Shown here: piece after piece, positions 34,064 through 42,101 of the stretch | Position numbering within the stretch: the stretch's first letter is position 1 | Layout of the letters: each line of letters opens with the position of its first letter | From: Flavobacterium sp. GT3R68 | GTDB lineage: Bacteria > Bacteroidota > Bacteroidia > Flavobacteriales > Flavobacteriaceae | Assembly: GCF_007109225.1 (NCBI RefSeq) | Contig: NZ_VJZK01000001.1 | Location: forward strand, 204,725 to 268,724 | Reading direction: 5' to 3' | DNA: 64,000 nt | Translations under genes and position numbers: made by a program | The notes under the pieces: generated by a model | Databases searched by the model: none | What the model saw: the letters and a program-made list of their open reading frames with translations, nothing else | What the model was told of the DNA's origin: nothing

Positions 34064-35113
34064 ATGATTGAAGATAAAAACCCACAAAGAACTAGTATTG
34101 CACAATTAGGAGAATTTGGCCTCATAAACCATCTAACCAAGAATTTCTCGATAAATCAACCCTCAACGTTGAAAGGTATCGGAGATGACGCCGCTGTTTT
34201 GGATTTTGAAGATAAAAAAATTGTCGTTTCAACTGATTTGTTAATCGAAGGAGTTCATTTCGATTTGTCATATATGCCTTTGCGCCATTTGGGATATAAA
34301 GCCGTTGTTGTCAATATTTCAGACATCTGTGCGATGAATGCGAAAGCCACCCAAATTACGGTATCGGTAGCCGTTTCAAACCGTTTCCCATTGGAAGCTC
34401 TTGAAGAGTTATTTGACGGAATTACGCTTGCCGCAAATGAATACAATGTCGACGTTATTGGTGGGGATACTACTTCTTCACAAAAAGGTTTAATCATTAG
34501 TATTACTGTACTGGGACAAGCCGATGAAGCCGAATTAGTGTATCGGAATGGTGCTAAGCAAACCGATTTATTGGTGGTTTCCGGTGATATTGGTGCTGCC
34601 TATATGGGTTTACAGGTTTTGGAACGCGAAAAACAAGTGTTTCAGGTAAATCCAAATTCGCAACCTGATTTAGAAGCCTACACGTATTTAATTGAACGTC
34701 AGTTGAAACCGGAAGCCCGAAAAGACGTCCGTACTTTATTGCATGCTTTGGAGGTGAAACCCACAGCAATGATTGATATTTCTGATGGATTGTCATCTGA
34801 AATTATTCATTTGTGCAAACAATCTAATGTAGGCTGTAATTTATACGAAGACAAGCTCCCGTTGGATCCCCAATTAATCAATGTCTGTGAAGAGTTTAAT
34901 ATCGACAGTACAACCGTAGCCATCAATGGAGGTGAAGATTACGAACTTCTTTTCACCATTAACATAGAAGACTTTGAAAAAATAAAAGGCAATCCGAACT
35001 TTACCATTATCGGTCATATGACCCAGGAAAGTGAAGGAATGCATCTGGTAACGCGTGCCAATACCAGAATCCCATTAAAAGCCAGGGGATGGGATGCTAT
35101 TACGGAAGAGTAA
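34064..35113 (+). CDS. thiL: Thiamine-monophosphate kinase
   Basis: Phosphorylates thiamine phosphate to the active cofactor thiamine diphosphate. With the ATG at 34064 it has 349 residues. Family motifs are GIGDDAAVL (ATP/metal site) near 38-46, the segment STDLLIEGVHFDL, then GGDTTSS and MIDISDGLSSE. The last part (NGGEDYELLFTI) closes the PurM-like fold. A TTG seven codons upstream is open but lies in the promoter. It follows the giant adhesin gene by 89 bp. No TPP riboswitch is visible upstream. Confidence 0.95.
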   Translation: MIEDKNPQRTSIAQLGEFGLINHLTKNFSINQPSTLKGIGDDAAVLDFEDKKIVVSTDLLIEGVHFDLSYMPLRHLGYKAVVVNISDICAMNAKATQITVSVAVSNRFPLEALEELFDGITLAANEYNVDVIGGDTTSSQKGLIISITVLGQADEAELVYRNGAKQTDLLVVSGDIGAAYMGLQVLEREKQVFQVNPNSQPDLEAYTYLIERQLKPEARKDVRTLLHALEVKPTAMIDISDGLSSEIIHLCKQSNVGCNLYEDKLPLDPQLINVCEEFNIDSTTVAINGGEDYELLFTINIEDFEKIKGNPNFTIIGHMTQESEGMHLVTRANTRIPLKARGWDAITEE

Positions 35114-35136
35114 AACATTCTCAAAAACACTAAACC

Positions 35137-35166
35137 AATCCTGATACTAGTGTCAGGATTTTTTCT
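35137..35166 (+). terminator. Rho-independent terminator
   Basis: AATCCTGATAC and GTGTCAGGATT form a stem around TA, then T-run, 24 bp after thiL. Confidence 0.75.
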
Positions 35167-35211
35167 TTAAATCTACAACCATTAATTTATTGTTAAAACT
35201 AAAATCGAGTG

Positions 35212-35241
35212 TTGTCAATTGGAAACTATATCGTAATATTG
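35212..35241 (+). promoter_or_regulatory. Promoter of the ars operon
   Basis: TTG at 35212, 19 bp, then TAATATTG (one mismatch to TAnnTTTG). The start of transcription would coincide with or adjoin the arsR ATG at 35246. Confidence 0.4.
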
Positions 35242-35247
35242 CGATAT
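35228..35247 (+). promoter_or_regulatory. ArsR operator candidate: 20-bp palindrome over promoter and start codon
   Basis: ATATCGTAATATTGCGATAT is an inverted repeat with a single mismatched pair. It covers the -7 element and the first two bases of the arsR ATG. Position and symmetry suit autorepression by an ArsR dimer released by As(III). Confidence 0.6.
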
Positions 35248-35575
35248 GGGAATAACAAAAACATCCGGTTTCTCCGAAGAGACCAATGAAATGGCCGAAA
35301 TCCTGAAAGCTTTAGGACATCCGGCTCGTTTGGAAATCGTAAAATTCCTGATGATATCACCTTCTTGCATTTGCGGTGACATCGTTGAAGTACTGCCTTT
35401 GGCACAATCTACGGTTTCCAAACATTTATCCGAATTGAAAAAAACAGGTATTATAAAAGGAACGATTTCTGGCAATAATATTTGCTATTGCCTGGATGAA
35501 AAGGTTATTCAGAAAATTCAGAACTTCATAAACTTAGTGCAAACAACCTGCTGCAACTCTTCGGATTGCTGCTAA
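35246..35575 (+). CDS. arsR: ArsR-family metalloregulatory repressor
   Basis: Winged-helix repressor of 109 residues predicted to release DNA on binding arsenite or antimonite. The helix-turn-helix is in LAQSTVSKHLSELKK, the sensor-type CxC (Cys41, Cys43 in SCICGDIVE) sits at the start of the recognition region, and the C-terminus has two cysteine pairs (CCNSSDCC) that may add metal binding. The start codon lies inside the palindromic operator, giving a leaderless, self-regulated message. First gene of a four-gene ars operon (arsR, DUF6428, aquaporin, arsC), with 12 bp to the next gene. Confidence 0.92.
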   Translation: MGITKTSGFSEETNEMAEILKALGHPARLEIVKFLMISPSCICGDIVEVLPLAQSTVSKHLSELKKTGIIKGTISGNNICYCLDEKVIQKIQNFINLVQTTCCNSSDCC

Positions 35576-35587
35576 AAAACAACTATC

Positions 35588-36091
35588 ATGAATTGGACAG
35601 ACTTTAAAACACAGTTAGCTCAGAATCCGGAACTTCATCTGCAATTTGAATTTGCGGAAAACCAAAGAGTGCATCCTTCTTTTCACATCACGGAAATCAA
35701 GCAAGCCAATATCACATCAGTCGATTGTGGCGGAAAAATGAATGCCTGGACAGAAATTATCGTACAACTTTGGGAACCAGGACTTCATGAGGAAGAACGC
35801 TCGATGAAAGTTTCGAAAGCCATTTCGATTATTGATTTAGTAGAAAAAATGCTTCCGCTAAATCCGCACAGCCCGGTAAAAATCGAGTTTGGTAATGACA
35901 GTTTCGACACGCGTCAAATGCATCCGCAGGATTTTGAAATAAGCAAGGATGAAATCATTGTAAAATTAACCGCCGACAAAACCGAATGCAAAGCCATTGG
36001 AAGAGGTCAAACTTGTGGGACACCAAAAGAAAAAGTAAAATTATCCCAAATCGAAACCAGTTGTTGTGCTCCCAACTCCGGTTGTTGTTAA
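35588..36091 (+). CDS. DUF6428-like protein of the ars operon
   Basis: Cytosolic protein of 167 residues that I match to the DUF6428 family by the FHITEIKQANITSVDCGG start and the WTEIIVQLWEPG strand; the function is unknown. It has no signal peptide or membrane segment. The last 35 residues carry six cysteines (TECKA, QTCG, then SCCAPNSGCC), which could bind arsenite or another soft metal. Its place between arsR and the aquaporin supports a role in arsenic handling, perhaps as chaperone or buffer, but this is inference. It ends seven bases before the aquaporin start. Confidence 0.65.
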   Translation: MNWTDFKTQLAQNPELHLQFEFAENQRVHPSFHITEIKQANITSVDCGGKMNAWTEIIVQLWEPGLHEEERSMKVSKAISIIDLVEKMLPLNPHSPVKIEFGNDSFDTRQMHPQDFEISKDEIIVKLTADKTECKAIGRGQTCGTPKEKVKLSQIETSCCAPNSGCC

Positions 36092-36098
36092 ATCTAAT

Positions 36099-36734
36099 AT
36101 GAAGAAATATTTATCGGAATTAATCGGAACGTTTGTTTTAGTCTTTTGTGGTACCGGAGCTATTATTATCAATCAGGAAACTGATGGCGCAATTGGACAT
36201 ATTGGTATTGCTATCACCGTCGGACTCATTGTAACGGCCATGATTTATGCTTTTGGAGACAAATCAGGGGCGCATTTTAATCCTGCAGTAACGATTGCAT
36301 TTTCTTTGGCGGGACTTTTTAAAGTAAAAGAAGTAGCCCCCTATATTATTTCGCAAGTTGCAGGCGCATTTTTGGCAACAGGAATGTTAAAATTATTATT
36401 TCCCGACAATCTGAACTTAGGAGCCACATTGCCCTCGGGAACGCAATTACAATCCTTTATTTTAGAAATTATATTGGCTTTCATTTTGATGCTTGTGATT
36501 TTATTTACCTCCCAAGGTTCAAAAGAAGCCGGCACTATGGCTGGTATCGCAATTGGAGGAACTGTTTTGCTAGAAGCTATGTTTGCGGGCCCCATTTCAG
36601 GAGCATCAATGAATCCGGCCAGAAGTTTAGCTCCCGCAATAATTTCAGGCAACCTCGATAGCCTTTGGATATATATCACAGCCCCAATTTTGGGAGTAGC
36701 AATAGCAACATTAGTTTGGAAATTCATTAAATAA
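36099..36734 (+). CDS. Aquaporin/MIP-family channel (AqpS-like context)
   Basis: Membrane channel of 211 residues with six helices and the two half-helix motifs HFNPAVT and SMNPARS. MIP channels pass water, glycerol or uncharged As(OH)3. In the Sinorhizobium meliloti ars operon, AqpS replaces the usual efflux pump, and the context here is similar: arsR upstream, arsC downstream and no ArsB or Acr3 gene in the operon. Export of arsenite made by ArsC down its gradient is the likely role. A start at 36066 is open but overlaps the previous gene; 36099 begins at the first family-like residue, MKKYLSELIGT. Confidence 0.9.
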   Translation: MKKYLSELIGTFVLVFCGTGAIIINQETDGAIGHIGIAITVGLIVTAMIYAFGDKSGAHFNPAVTIAFSLAGLFKVKEVAPYIISQVAGAFLATGMLKLLFPDNLNLGATLPSGTQLQSFILEIILAFILMLVILFTSQGSKEAGTMAGIAIGGTVLLEAMFAGPISGASMNPARSLAPAIISGNLDSLWIYITAPILGVAIATLVWKFIK

Positions 36735-36746
36735 AAAATATAGACG

Positions 36747-37157
36747 ATGAAAAAAATCTTAGTCTTATGCACCGGAAACTCGTGCAGAAGTCAAATGGCA
36801 CATGGCTATTTACAGCATTTTATAAAAGATAAAGCACAGGTTTACAGCGCAGGTGTAGAAATTCACGGACTGAATCCGTTTGCGGTAGGCATCATGGCGG
36901 AAGACGGAATTGACATTTCCAAACACACATCCAATCACGTAGATGAATATCAGGACATTGAGTTTGATTATGTGATTACGGTATGTGATAATGCCAAAGA
37001 AGCCTGTCCATTCTTCCCGACTAAAACCAAAACGATACACCACAGTTTTGAAGATCCGTCCAAATCTTCGGGTACCGCCAAAGAGTTAATCGCAGAATTT
37101 CGAAAAGTGCGGAACGAAATAAAGGAATTTTCAAAAGAATTTATAACCGGAATATAA
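36747..37157 (+). CDS. arsC: Arsenate reductase (LMW phosphatase fold)
   Basis: Reduces arsenate to arsenite. The 136-residue protein has the low-molecular-weight phosphatase loop C-x5-R (Cys8 to Arg14 in LCTGNSCRSQ), and the redox cysteines expected for the thioredoxin-coupled class, Cys80 and Cys87 in VCDNAKEACPFFP. This triple-cysteine arrangement distinguishes it from a tyrosine phosphatase. Last gene of the ars operon, 12 bp after the aquaporin and followed by a strong terminator. Confidence 0.93.
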   Translation: MKKILVLCTGNSCRSQMAHGYLQHFIKDKAQVYSAGVEIHGLNPFAVGIMAEDGIDISKHTSNHVDEYQDIEFDYVITVCDNAKEACPFFPTKTKTIHHSFEDPSKSSGTAKELIAEFRKVRNEIKEFSKEFITGI

Positions 37158-37161
37158 AAAC

Positions 37162-37198
37162 AAAAAAAGGCTTCCCGATATGGAAAGCCTTTTTTTTA
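37162..37198 (+). terminator. Bidirectional terminator
   Basis: AAAAAAGGCTTtCC-type stem: AAAAAGGCTT and AAGCCTTTTT around CCCGATATGGA. It serves both arsC and the convergent glyS. Confidence 0.8.
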
Positions 37199-37214
37199 TA
37201 TAATTATAAGCTAA

Positions 37215-38762
37215 TTACACTTTCGCCTTCATCAGCCAGCTTCTCATGGAAACTTCGTTTTCAATAATCGATTTCAATTCCGTAATCTTTACGCGATCCT
37301 GCTTCATCGAATCCCGATGACGGATCGTTACCGTTTGGTCTTCCAGTGTTTGGTGATCCACCGTAATACAGAAAGGTGTCCCTAATGCATCCTGTCTTCT
37401 GTAACGGCGACCCACTGCATCTTTTTCATCATAGGCCACGTTGAAATCCCATTTCAATTCATCAATAATCTGGTGGGCAATTTCAGGCAAACCGTCTTTT
37501 TTAACTAATGGAAAAACAGCAGCTTTTGTTGGCGCCAAAACCGATGGCAATTGTAATACTGTTCTAGTCGAACCATCTTCCAGCGTTTCTTCTTTTAAAG
37601 AATTAGAGAAAACTGCCAAAAACATTCGGTCCAGACCAACAGAGGTTTCCACCACATATGGCGTATAATTTGCATTGGTTTCGGTATCGAAATATTGCAA
37701 CTTTCTGCCTGAATGTTGTTCGTGTGCTTTTAAATCGAAATCGGTTCGGGAATGGATTCCTTCCAGTTCCTTGAAACCAAACGGGAAATTAAATTCGATA
37801 TCCGCAGCAGCGTTCGCGTAATGCGCCAATTTTTCGTGATCATGGAAACGATAGTTCTCCCGGCCTAAACCAAGAGACAAATGCCAATTCAAACGGGTAC
37901 TTTTCCAGTATTCGTACCATTTCATTTCTTCGCCCGGCTTTACAAAAAACTGCATTTCCATTTGTTCGAATTCGCGCATGCGGAAAATGAACTGTCTGGC
38001 TACAATCTCGTTTCTGAAGGCTTTTCCGGTTTGTGCAATTCCAAAAGGAATTTTCATTCTTCCGGATTTCTGCACATTCAGGAAATTGACAAAAATACCC
38101 TGAGCCGTTTCAGGTCTCAAATATAAATCCATCGCCGTATCGGCAGAAGCTCCCAATTTGGTTCCGAACATCAGGTTGAATTGCTTTACGTCAGTCCAGT
38201 TTCGAGAACCGGTTTCCGGATCGGCAATTTCCAATTCTTCGATTAAGGCTTTTACATCTTCCAGATTTTCATCCCCAAGGGATTTAGCCATTCTTTCCAG
38301 AATTTCTTTTTTTCTTGCCAGGTATTCCATCACACGAGGATTCGTCGTGATAAATTCCTGCTCATTGAAAGCATCACCAAAACGGCCACGCGCCTTTTCG
38401 ATTTCTTTTTCGGCTTTCTGGTTTAATTTTTCGGCATAATCCTCAATCAGGACGTCTGCACGGTATCTTTTTTTGGAATCTTTGTTGTCAATCAACGGGT
38501 CGTTGAAAGCATCGACGTGTCCGGAAGCTTTCCAGGTTGTCGGGTGCATCAGGATTGCGGCGTCAAGGCCGACAATGTTTTCATGCATCTGAACCATGGA
38601 TTTCCACCAATATTCCCTAATATTTTTCTTTAATTCCACTCCGTTTTGTGCGTAATCGTATACTGCACTCAACCCATCGTAGATTTCACTTGACGGAAAA
38701 ATATATCCATACTCTTTTGCATGCGAAACTACATTCTTAAATAAATCTTCTTGTTTTGCCAT
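37215..38762 (-). CDS. glyS: Glycyl-tRNA synthetase (single-chain, class II)
   Basis: Charges tRNA-Gly. At 515 residues this is the homodimeric (eukaryote/archaea-like) type rather than the alpha2beta2 bacterial form, as usual in Bacteroidetes. Class II landmarks include FMFGT-like LMFGTKLG, RPETAQGIFVNF, motif 2 FRNEIVARQFIFRMREFEQ and motif 3 near VVETSVGLDRMFLAV. The C-terminal anticodon domain (about 410-515) is present. The ATG is only four bases from a TATTTTTG promoter element, so the mRNA is probably leaderless. Confidence 0.95.
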   Translation of the reverse strand: MAKQEDLFKNVVSHAKEYGYIFPSSEIYDGLSAVYDYAQNGVELKKNIREYWWKSMVQMHENIVGLDAAILMHPTTWKASGHVDAFNDPLIDNKDSKKRYRADVLIEDYAEKLNQKAEKEIEKARGRFGDAFNEQEFITTNPRVMEYLARKKEILERMAKSLGDENLEDVKALIEELEIADPETGSRNWTDVKQFNLMFGTKLGASADTAMDLYLRPETAQGIFVNFLNVQKSGRMKIPFGIAQTGKAFRNEIVARQFIFRMREFEQMEMQFFVKPGEEMKWYEYWKSTRLNWHLSLGLGRENYRFHDHEKLAHYANAAADIEFNFPFGFKELEGIHSRTDFDLKAHEQHSGRKLQYFDTETNANYTPYVVETSVGLDRMFLAVFSNSLKEETLEDGSTRTVLQLPSVLAPTKAAVFPLVKKDGLPEIAHQIIDELKWDFNVAYDEKDAVGRRYRRQDALGTPFCITVDHQTLEDQTVTIRHRDSMKQDRVKITELKSIIENEVSMRSWLMKAKV

Positions 38763-38766
38763 GGTG

Positions 38767-38774
38767 CAAAAATA
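38767..38774 (-). promoter_or_regulatory. -7 element TATTTTTG abutting the glyS start
   Basis: On the minus strand TATTTTTG, CACC, ATGG: exactly the string found at rbfA. No room for a Shine-Dalgarno sequence. Confidence 0.55.
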
Positions 38775-38855
38775 TAAAAAGTGAACTTAAAAAGTGATAT
38801 AAATTCCGATTGAATCGTTGAATTTTGTTATTTTTATAGCTAAATCTGACCGTAA

Positions 38856-39539
38856 ATGTTCAAAAACCTGATAAATCTTCTTTTCCCAAAAGTCTGCATG
38901 GGCTGCAAATCTTTTCTACTGACCAATGAAACTGTAATCTGTACCACGTGCCGACATGAAATCCCATTGACACAACACACATTGGCTCCTGAAAATGAGG
39001 CTTTCAAGAAATTTTACGGGAGGATTCCGGTGGCACATGCTTCGGCCCTGATGTATTATCATAAAAAAGGGATTGTTCAGGAAATCATCCACAGCCTGAA
39101 ATACCGCGGACAGGAAGAAATTGGGACTGTGTTTGGGCACTGGTATGCCGAAGATCTGAAAGCTACAGCCCAGACGATGCAGTTTGATGAAATTATTCCG
39201 GTTCCGCTTCATAAAAAGAGAATGCGAGAAAGAGGGTATAATCAGGTGACCACTTTTGGAAAAGGATTATCGGACGGATTAACGATTCCCTACAATCCTA
39301 AATTGTTGCAGCGAACCGCTTATTCCAAAACCCAATCGAAGAAGAATCTTTTGGGGCGTACCGAAATCGACGAAACGGTTTTCGATGTGACTTTTGATGA
39401 AAGAGACCACAACAAACATTTCCTGCTCATCGATGATGTTCTGACGACCGGTTCGACTCTGGAAGCGTGTGGCAGGGCGTTGTTAAAAATCCCGGGAGCC
39501 AAAGTGAGTATTGCCTGCATGGCGATGTCGCATTCTTAA
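38856..39539 (+). CDS. comF: ComF-family phosphoribosyltransferase-like protein
   Basis: Protein of 227 residues with an N-terminal four-cysteine zinc site (Cys14-x2-Cys17, Cys29-x2-Cys32) and a type I phosphoribosyltransferase domain ending in the PRPP-binding loop LLIDDVLTTGST (about 190-201). ComF homologues take part in natural transformation, acting with the ssDNA-handling machinery after uptake. No other competence gene is adjacent. It is divergent from glyS and followed by a dispersed repeat. Confidence 0.9.
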   Translation: MFKNLINLLFPKVCMGCKSFLLTNETVICTTCRHEIPLTQHTLAPENEAFKKFYGRIPVAHASALMYYHKKGIVQEIIHSLKYRGQEEIGTVFGHWYAEDLKATAQTMQFDEIIPVPLHKKRMRERGYNQVTTFGKGLSDGLTIPYNPKLLQRTAYSKTQSKKNLLGRTEIDETVFDVTFDERDHNKHFLLIDDVLTTGSTLEACGRALLKIPGAKVSIACMAMSHS

Positions 39540-39564
39540 CTATTCTATGGGATTGGAGTGGTTT

Positions 39565-39643
39565 TAGCCCTGATAAAAGCGGCATCCTTTTTTGTTTTTT
39601 CTTTAAAAACAAAAAGATAGAGCGGATAGCAGGAAATAGCTCC
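39565..39643 (+). repeat. Dispersed hairpin element, copy 3
   Basis: TAGCCCTGATAAAAGCGGCA, then TCC, a TTTTTGTTTTT/AAAAACAAAAA hairpin, then GATAGAGCGGATAGCAGGAA and AGCTCC. Copies lie at 10048, 20613 and 63001. Just after it (39645-39671) is a second short repeat-like string, CCTTCGACTGCGCTCAGGAT. Confidence 0.8.
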
Positions 39644-39736
39644 CTCCTTCGACTGCGCTCAGGATGACAAATAAAATCTAAAACGTTTCGATTACAATAA
39701 ATATAATTGTTATTTTGTAGCTCTTAATTTTTGATT

Positions 39737-41338
39737 ATGATGTTGAAAAACAACTTTAAATATATTTTCCTTTTAGCACTGTTGACTATCATAGGCTGCG
39801 CTAAAAGAGGTTCCATTACCGGAGGATCGAAAGATACCATCGCACCGGTTTTGAGGATGAGCGTACCAAAGAATTACAGCACCAATTTTAAAGGCAATAC
39901 CATTAAATTGACTTTTGACGAATTCATCAAGCTGAAGGACCTTACGAAACAGATCATTATTTCGCCCCCCATGGCAATTGCACCGACCATTACCCCAACT
40001 ACGGCAAGCAAGACTATTACGATTCATTTCAATGACACGTTGCAGGCGAACACGACCTACAATATCAATTTTGGGCAGAGTATTGAGGATAATAATGAAA
40101 GTAATCCGTATAAGCAGTTTAAGTATGTGTTTTCAACCGGAAGCTATGTTGATTCGCTGACCCTGGGCGGGAGAGTAAAAGATGCGCTCAATAAGGAAGC
40201 GGATCCCAATGTTTCGGTAATGCTGTATGAAGTCAACGGAAAATTCACCGATTCTATTATTTACAAAGAAGCGCCGAGGTACATTACTAAAACGCCGGAC
40301 AGCATGCAGACGTTCCTGTTTGAAAACCTGAAAGCGGGAAAATATCTTTTGGTTGCGATGAAGGATTTGAACAGCAACAATAAATTCAATCCGAGGGATG
40401 ATAAAATCGGTTTTCATAAGCAATATGTAACCGTTCCTAACGATACGGTATATGAAGTGGAATTGTTCAAAGAAACTCCAAAATTCAAAACCCTAAAACC
40501 CGTTCAGGCTTCAGGGAACCGCTTGTTGTTGCCTTACGAAGGCAAACCTAAAGATCTGAAAATTGTTCTGAAAAACGGAAATGATATCCTACCGACCATT
40601 GTGACGCAATTCCCTAAAAAGGATTCCGTCCAGATTTGGTACAAACCGATTAAAACCGATTCGCTGAATCTGGCTGTGACCAAAGAACAGTACAGTGCTA
40701 ATTTCAATTTTAAAATCAAAGATCAGAAAAAAGATTCGTTGAGTTTTGAGGCCAAGCAAGGCGGGGTATTATCTCTTCGCGACAAATTCACATTAATTCC
40801 TTCACGACCTTTAGTGAAATTTGACAATTCGAAAATGAAGATCACGAAAGATTCAACAAACGTCGTTTTCAAGACTGAATATAACGAATTCCTGCAACAG
40901 CTGGAGTTTGACTTCGTTAAAGAACCGCTGAAGAAATACACTATAAAAATACTTCCGGGCGCGTTGACCGATTATCTCGAGCAATCCAACGATACGTTGT
41001 CGTATACATTGACTACCAAAAATACTTCCGATTACGGGAATCTAAAGGTGAACCTCCAAAACGTGAGGCAATTTCCCGTTATCGTCCAATTAATCAGTGC
41101 CAAAGGCGAGATAATAGCCTCTGAATATTCGGAAGTCAGCACGGTCATCGATTTTACCAATCTCGATCCGGCTTTGTTTACGTTGCGTCTGATCTATGAC
41201 GAAAATAAAAACAAGGAATGGGATTCGGGGAACTATCTCGAAAAAACACAGGCTGAGGAAGTGATTTATTTCCCGAAAGAAATTGATGTTCGGGCCAATT
41301 GGGATGTCGACCAAATTTTTGATGTGTCTTCTAATTAA
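39737..41338 (+). CDS. Lipoprotein with N-terminal Ig-like (Big_5) domain
   Basis: Predicted lipoprotein of about 533 residues from the ATG at 39737 (39740 is equally possible; an in-frame TTG at 39731 is less likely). The signal peptide ends in a lipobox-like IIGC followed by AKRGS. The next 100 residues form a bacterial Ig-like Big_5 domain (IAPVLRMSVPKNYSTNFKG, LTFDEFIKLKD). Later strands resemble carboxypeptidase-regulatory-like modules (FLFENLKAGKYLLVAMKD). The function is unknown; the type is common in flavobacterial envelopes. Its last eight bases overlap the end of the convergent nitrilase gene. Confidence 0.8.
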   Translation: MMLKNNFKYIFLLALLTIIGCAKRGSITGGSKDTIAPVLRMSVPKNYSTNFKGNTIKLTFDEFIKLKDLTKQIIISPPMAIAPTITPTTASKTITIHFNDTLQANTTYNINFGQSIEDNNESNPYKQFKYVFSTGSYVDSLTLGGRVKDALNKEADPNVSVMLYEVNGKFTDSIIYKEAPRYITKTPDSMQTFLFENLKAGKYLLVAMKDLNSNNKFNPRDDKIGFHKQYVTVPNDTVYEVELFKETPKFKTLKPVQASGNRLLLPYEGKPKDLKIVLKNGNDILPTIVTQFPKKDSVQIWYKPIKTDSLNLAVTKEQYSANFNFKIKDQKKDSLSFEAKQGGVLSLRDKFTLIPSRPLVKFDNSKMKITKDSTNVVFKTEYNEFLQQLEFDFVKEPLKKYTIKILPGALTDYLEQSNDTLSYTLTTKNTSDYGNLKVNLQNVRQFPVIVQLISAKGEIIASEYSEVSTVIDFTNLDPALFTLRLIYDENKNKEWDSGNYLEKTQAEEVIYFPKEIDVRANWDVDQIFDVSSN

Positions 41339-42095
41339 TTGTAAAGGAGTCCTGATCATCTAGGAATCCGAGCTTTTCGCGGGTTTCAATCAACGAGTGC
41401 ATGTCCAATGTTGCCATCAAAACACCTTCCTGTTGGGTTGGATCAATCATGTGCTTTCCGAGATAATTCACCATTTGGGAATGTCCGGGATAGTTATGTT
41501 TATTATGGTCGGCGCTAATTCGATTGACGCCAACGACATAACACATATTCTCAATGGCACGAGCTTTCAGCAACGCATCCCAAGCTGAAATTCTTGGTTC
41601 GGGCCAATTGGCGACGTAGATTAGCACATCGTAATTCTCCGTGTTTCTTGAGAATACCGGAAAACGTAAATCGTAACAAACCAACGGGCAAATTTTCCAT
41701 CCCAGATAATCGACAATTAATTTCTTCGTTCCTGCCGTATAGACTTTATCTTCACCGGCCAATGTAAACAAATGTCTTTTGTCATAATGCTGGATTTCTC
41801 CTGACGGAAAAACGAACAGCAACCGGTTATAGAAGCAGTTGTTTTCTTTGATTATAATACTTCCGGTAATGGCAATATTATGCTTTTCGGCCAAATTCCG
41901 CAGCCATTGCACGGTTTCGCCTTCCATTGTTTCGGCTATGGCATTAGGATTCATCGTGAACCCGGTAGTGAACATTTCTGGAAGTACAATCAAATCGGCG
42001 TTTCTGTGCATCGCATTGATCTTGTCAGCGAAATAGTTTCGGTTGGCTGATGGGTTTTCCCATTGCAACGGAGCTTGGATAATGGCGATATTCAT
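41331..42095 (-). CDS. Nitrilase-superfamily amidohydrolase (omega-amidase-like)
   Basis: Carbon-nitrogen hydrolase of 254 residues. The catalytic triad reads Glu40 (VLPEMFTTGF), Lys106 (HYDKRHLF) and Cys140 (CPLVCYDLRFP). Sequence around these residues is like the YafV/omega-amidase group, which deaminates alpha-ketoglutaramate and similar omega-amides; this substrate call is inference. The protein is cytosolic. It lies six bases downstream of the GH92 gene on the opposite side to the Ig-like lipoprotein: it starts at 42095, GH92 ends at 42102, and both read leftwards, so it may be reached by read-through from GH92 or the reverse order is incidental. Confidence 0.9.
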   Translation of the reverse strand: MNIAIIQAPLQWENPSANRNYFADKINAMHRNADLIVLPEMFTTGFTMNPNAIAETMEGETVQWLRNLAEKHNIAITGSIIIKENNCFYNRLLFVFPSGEIQHYDKRHLFTLAGEDKVYTAGTKKLIVDYLGWKICPLVCYDLRFPVFSRNTENYDVLIYVANWPEPRISAWDALLKARAIENMCYVVGVNRISADHNKHNYPGHSQMVNYLGKHMIDPTQQEGVLMATLDMHSLIETREKLGFLDDQDSFTIN

Positions 42096-42101
42096 ATTTT
42101 T

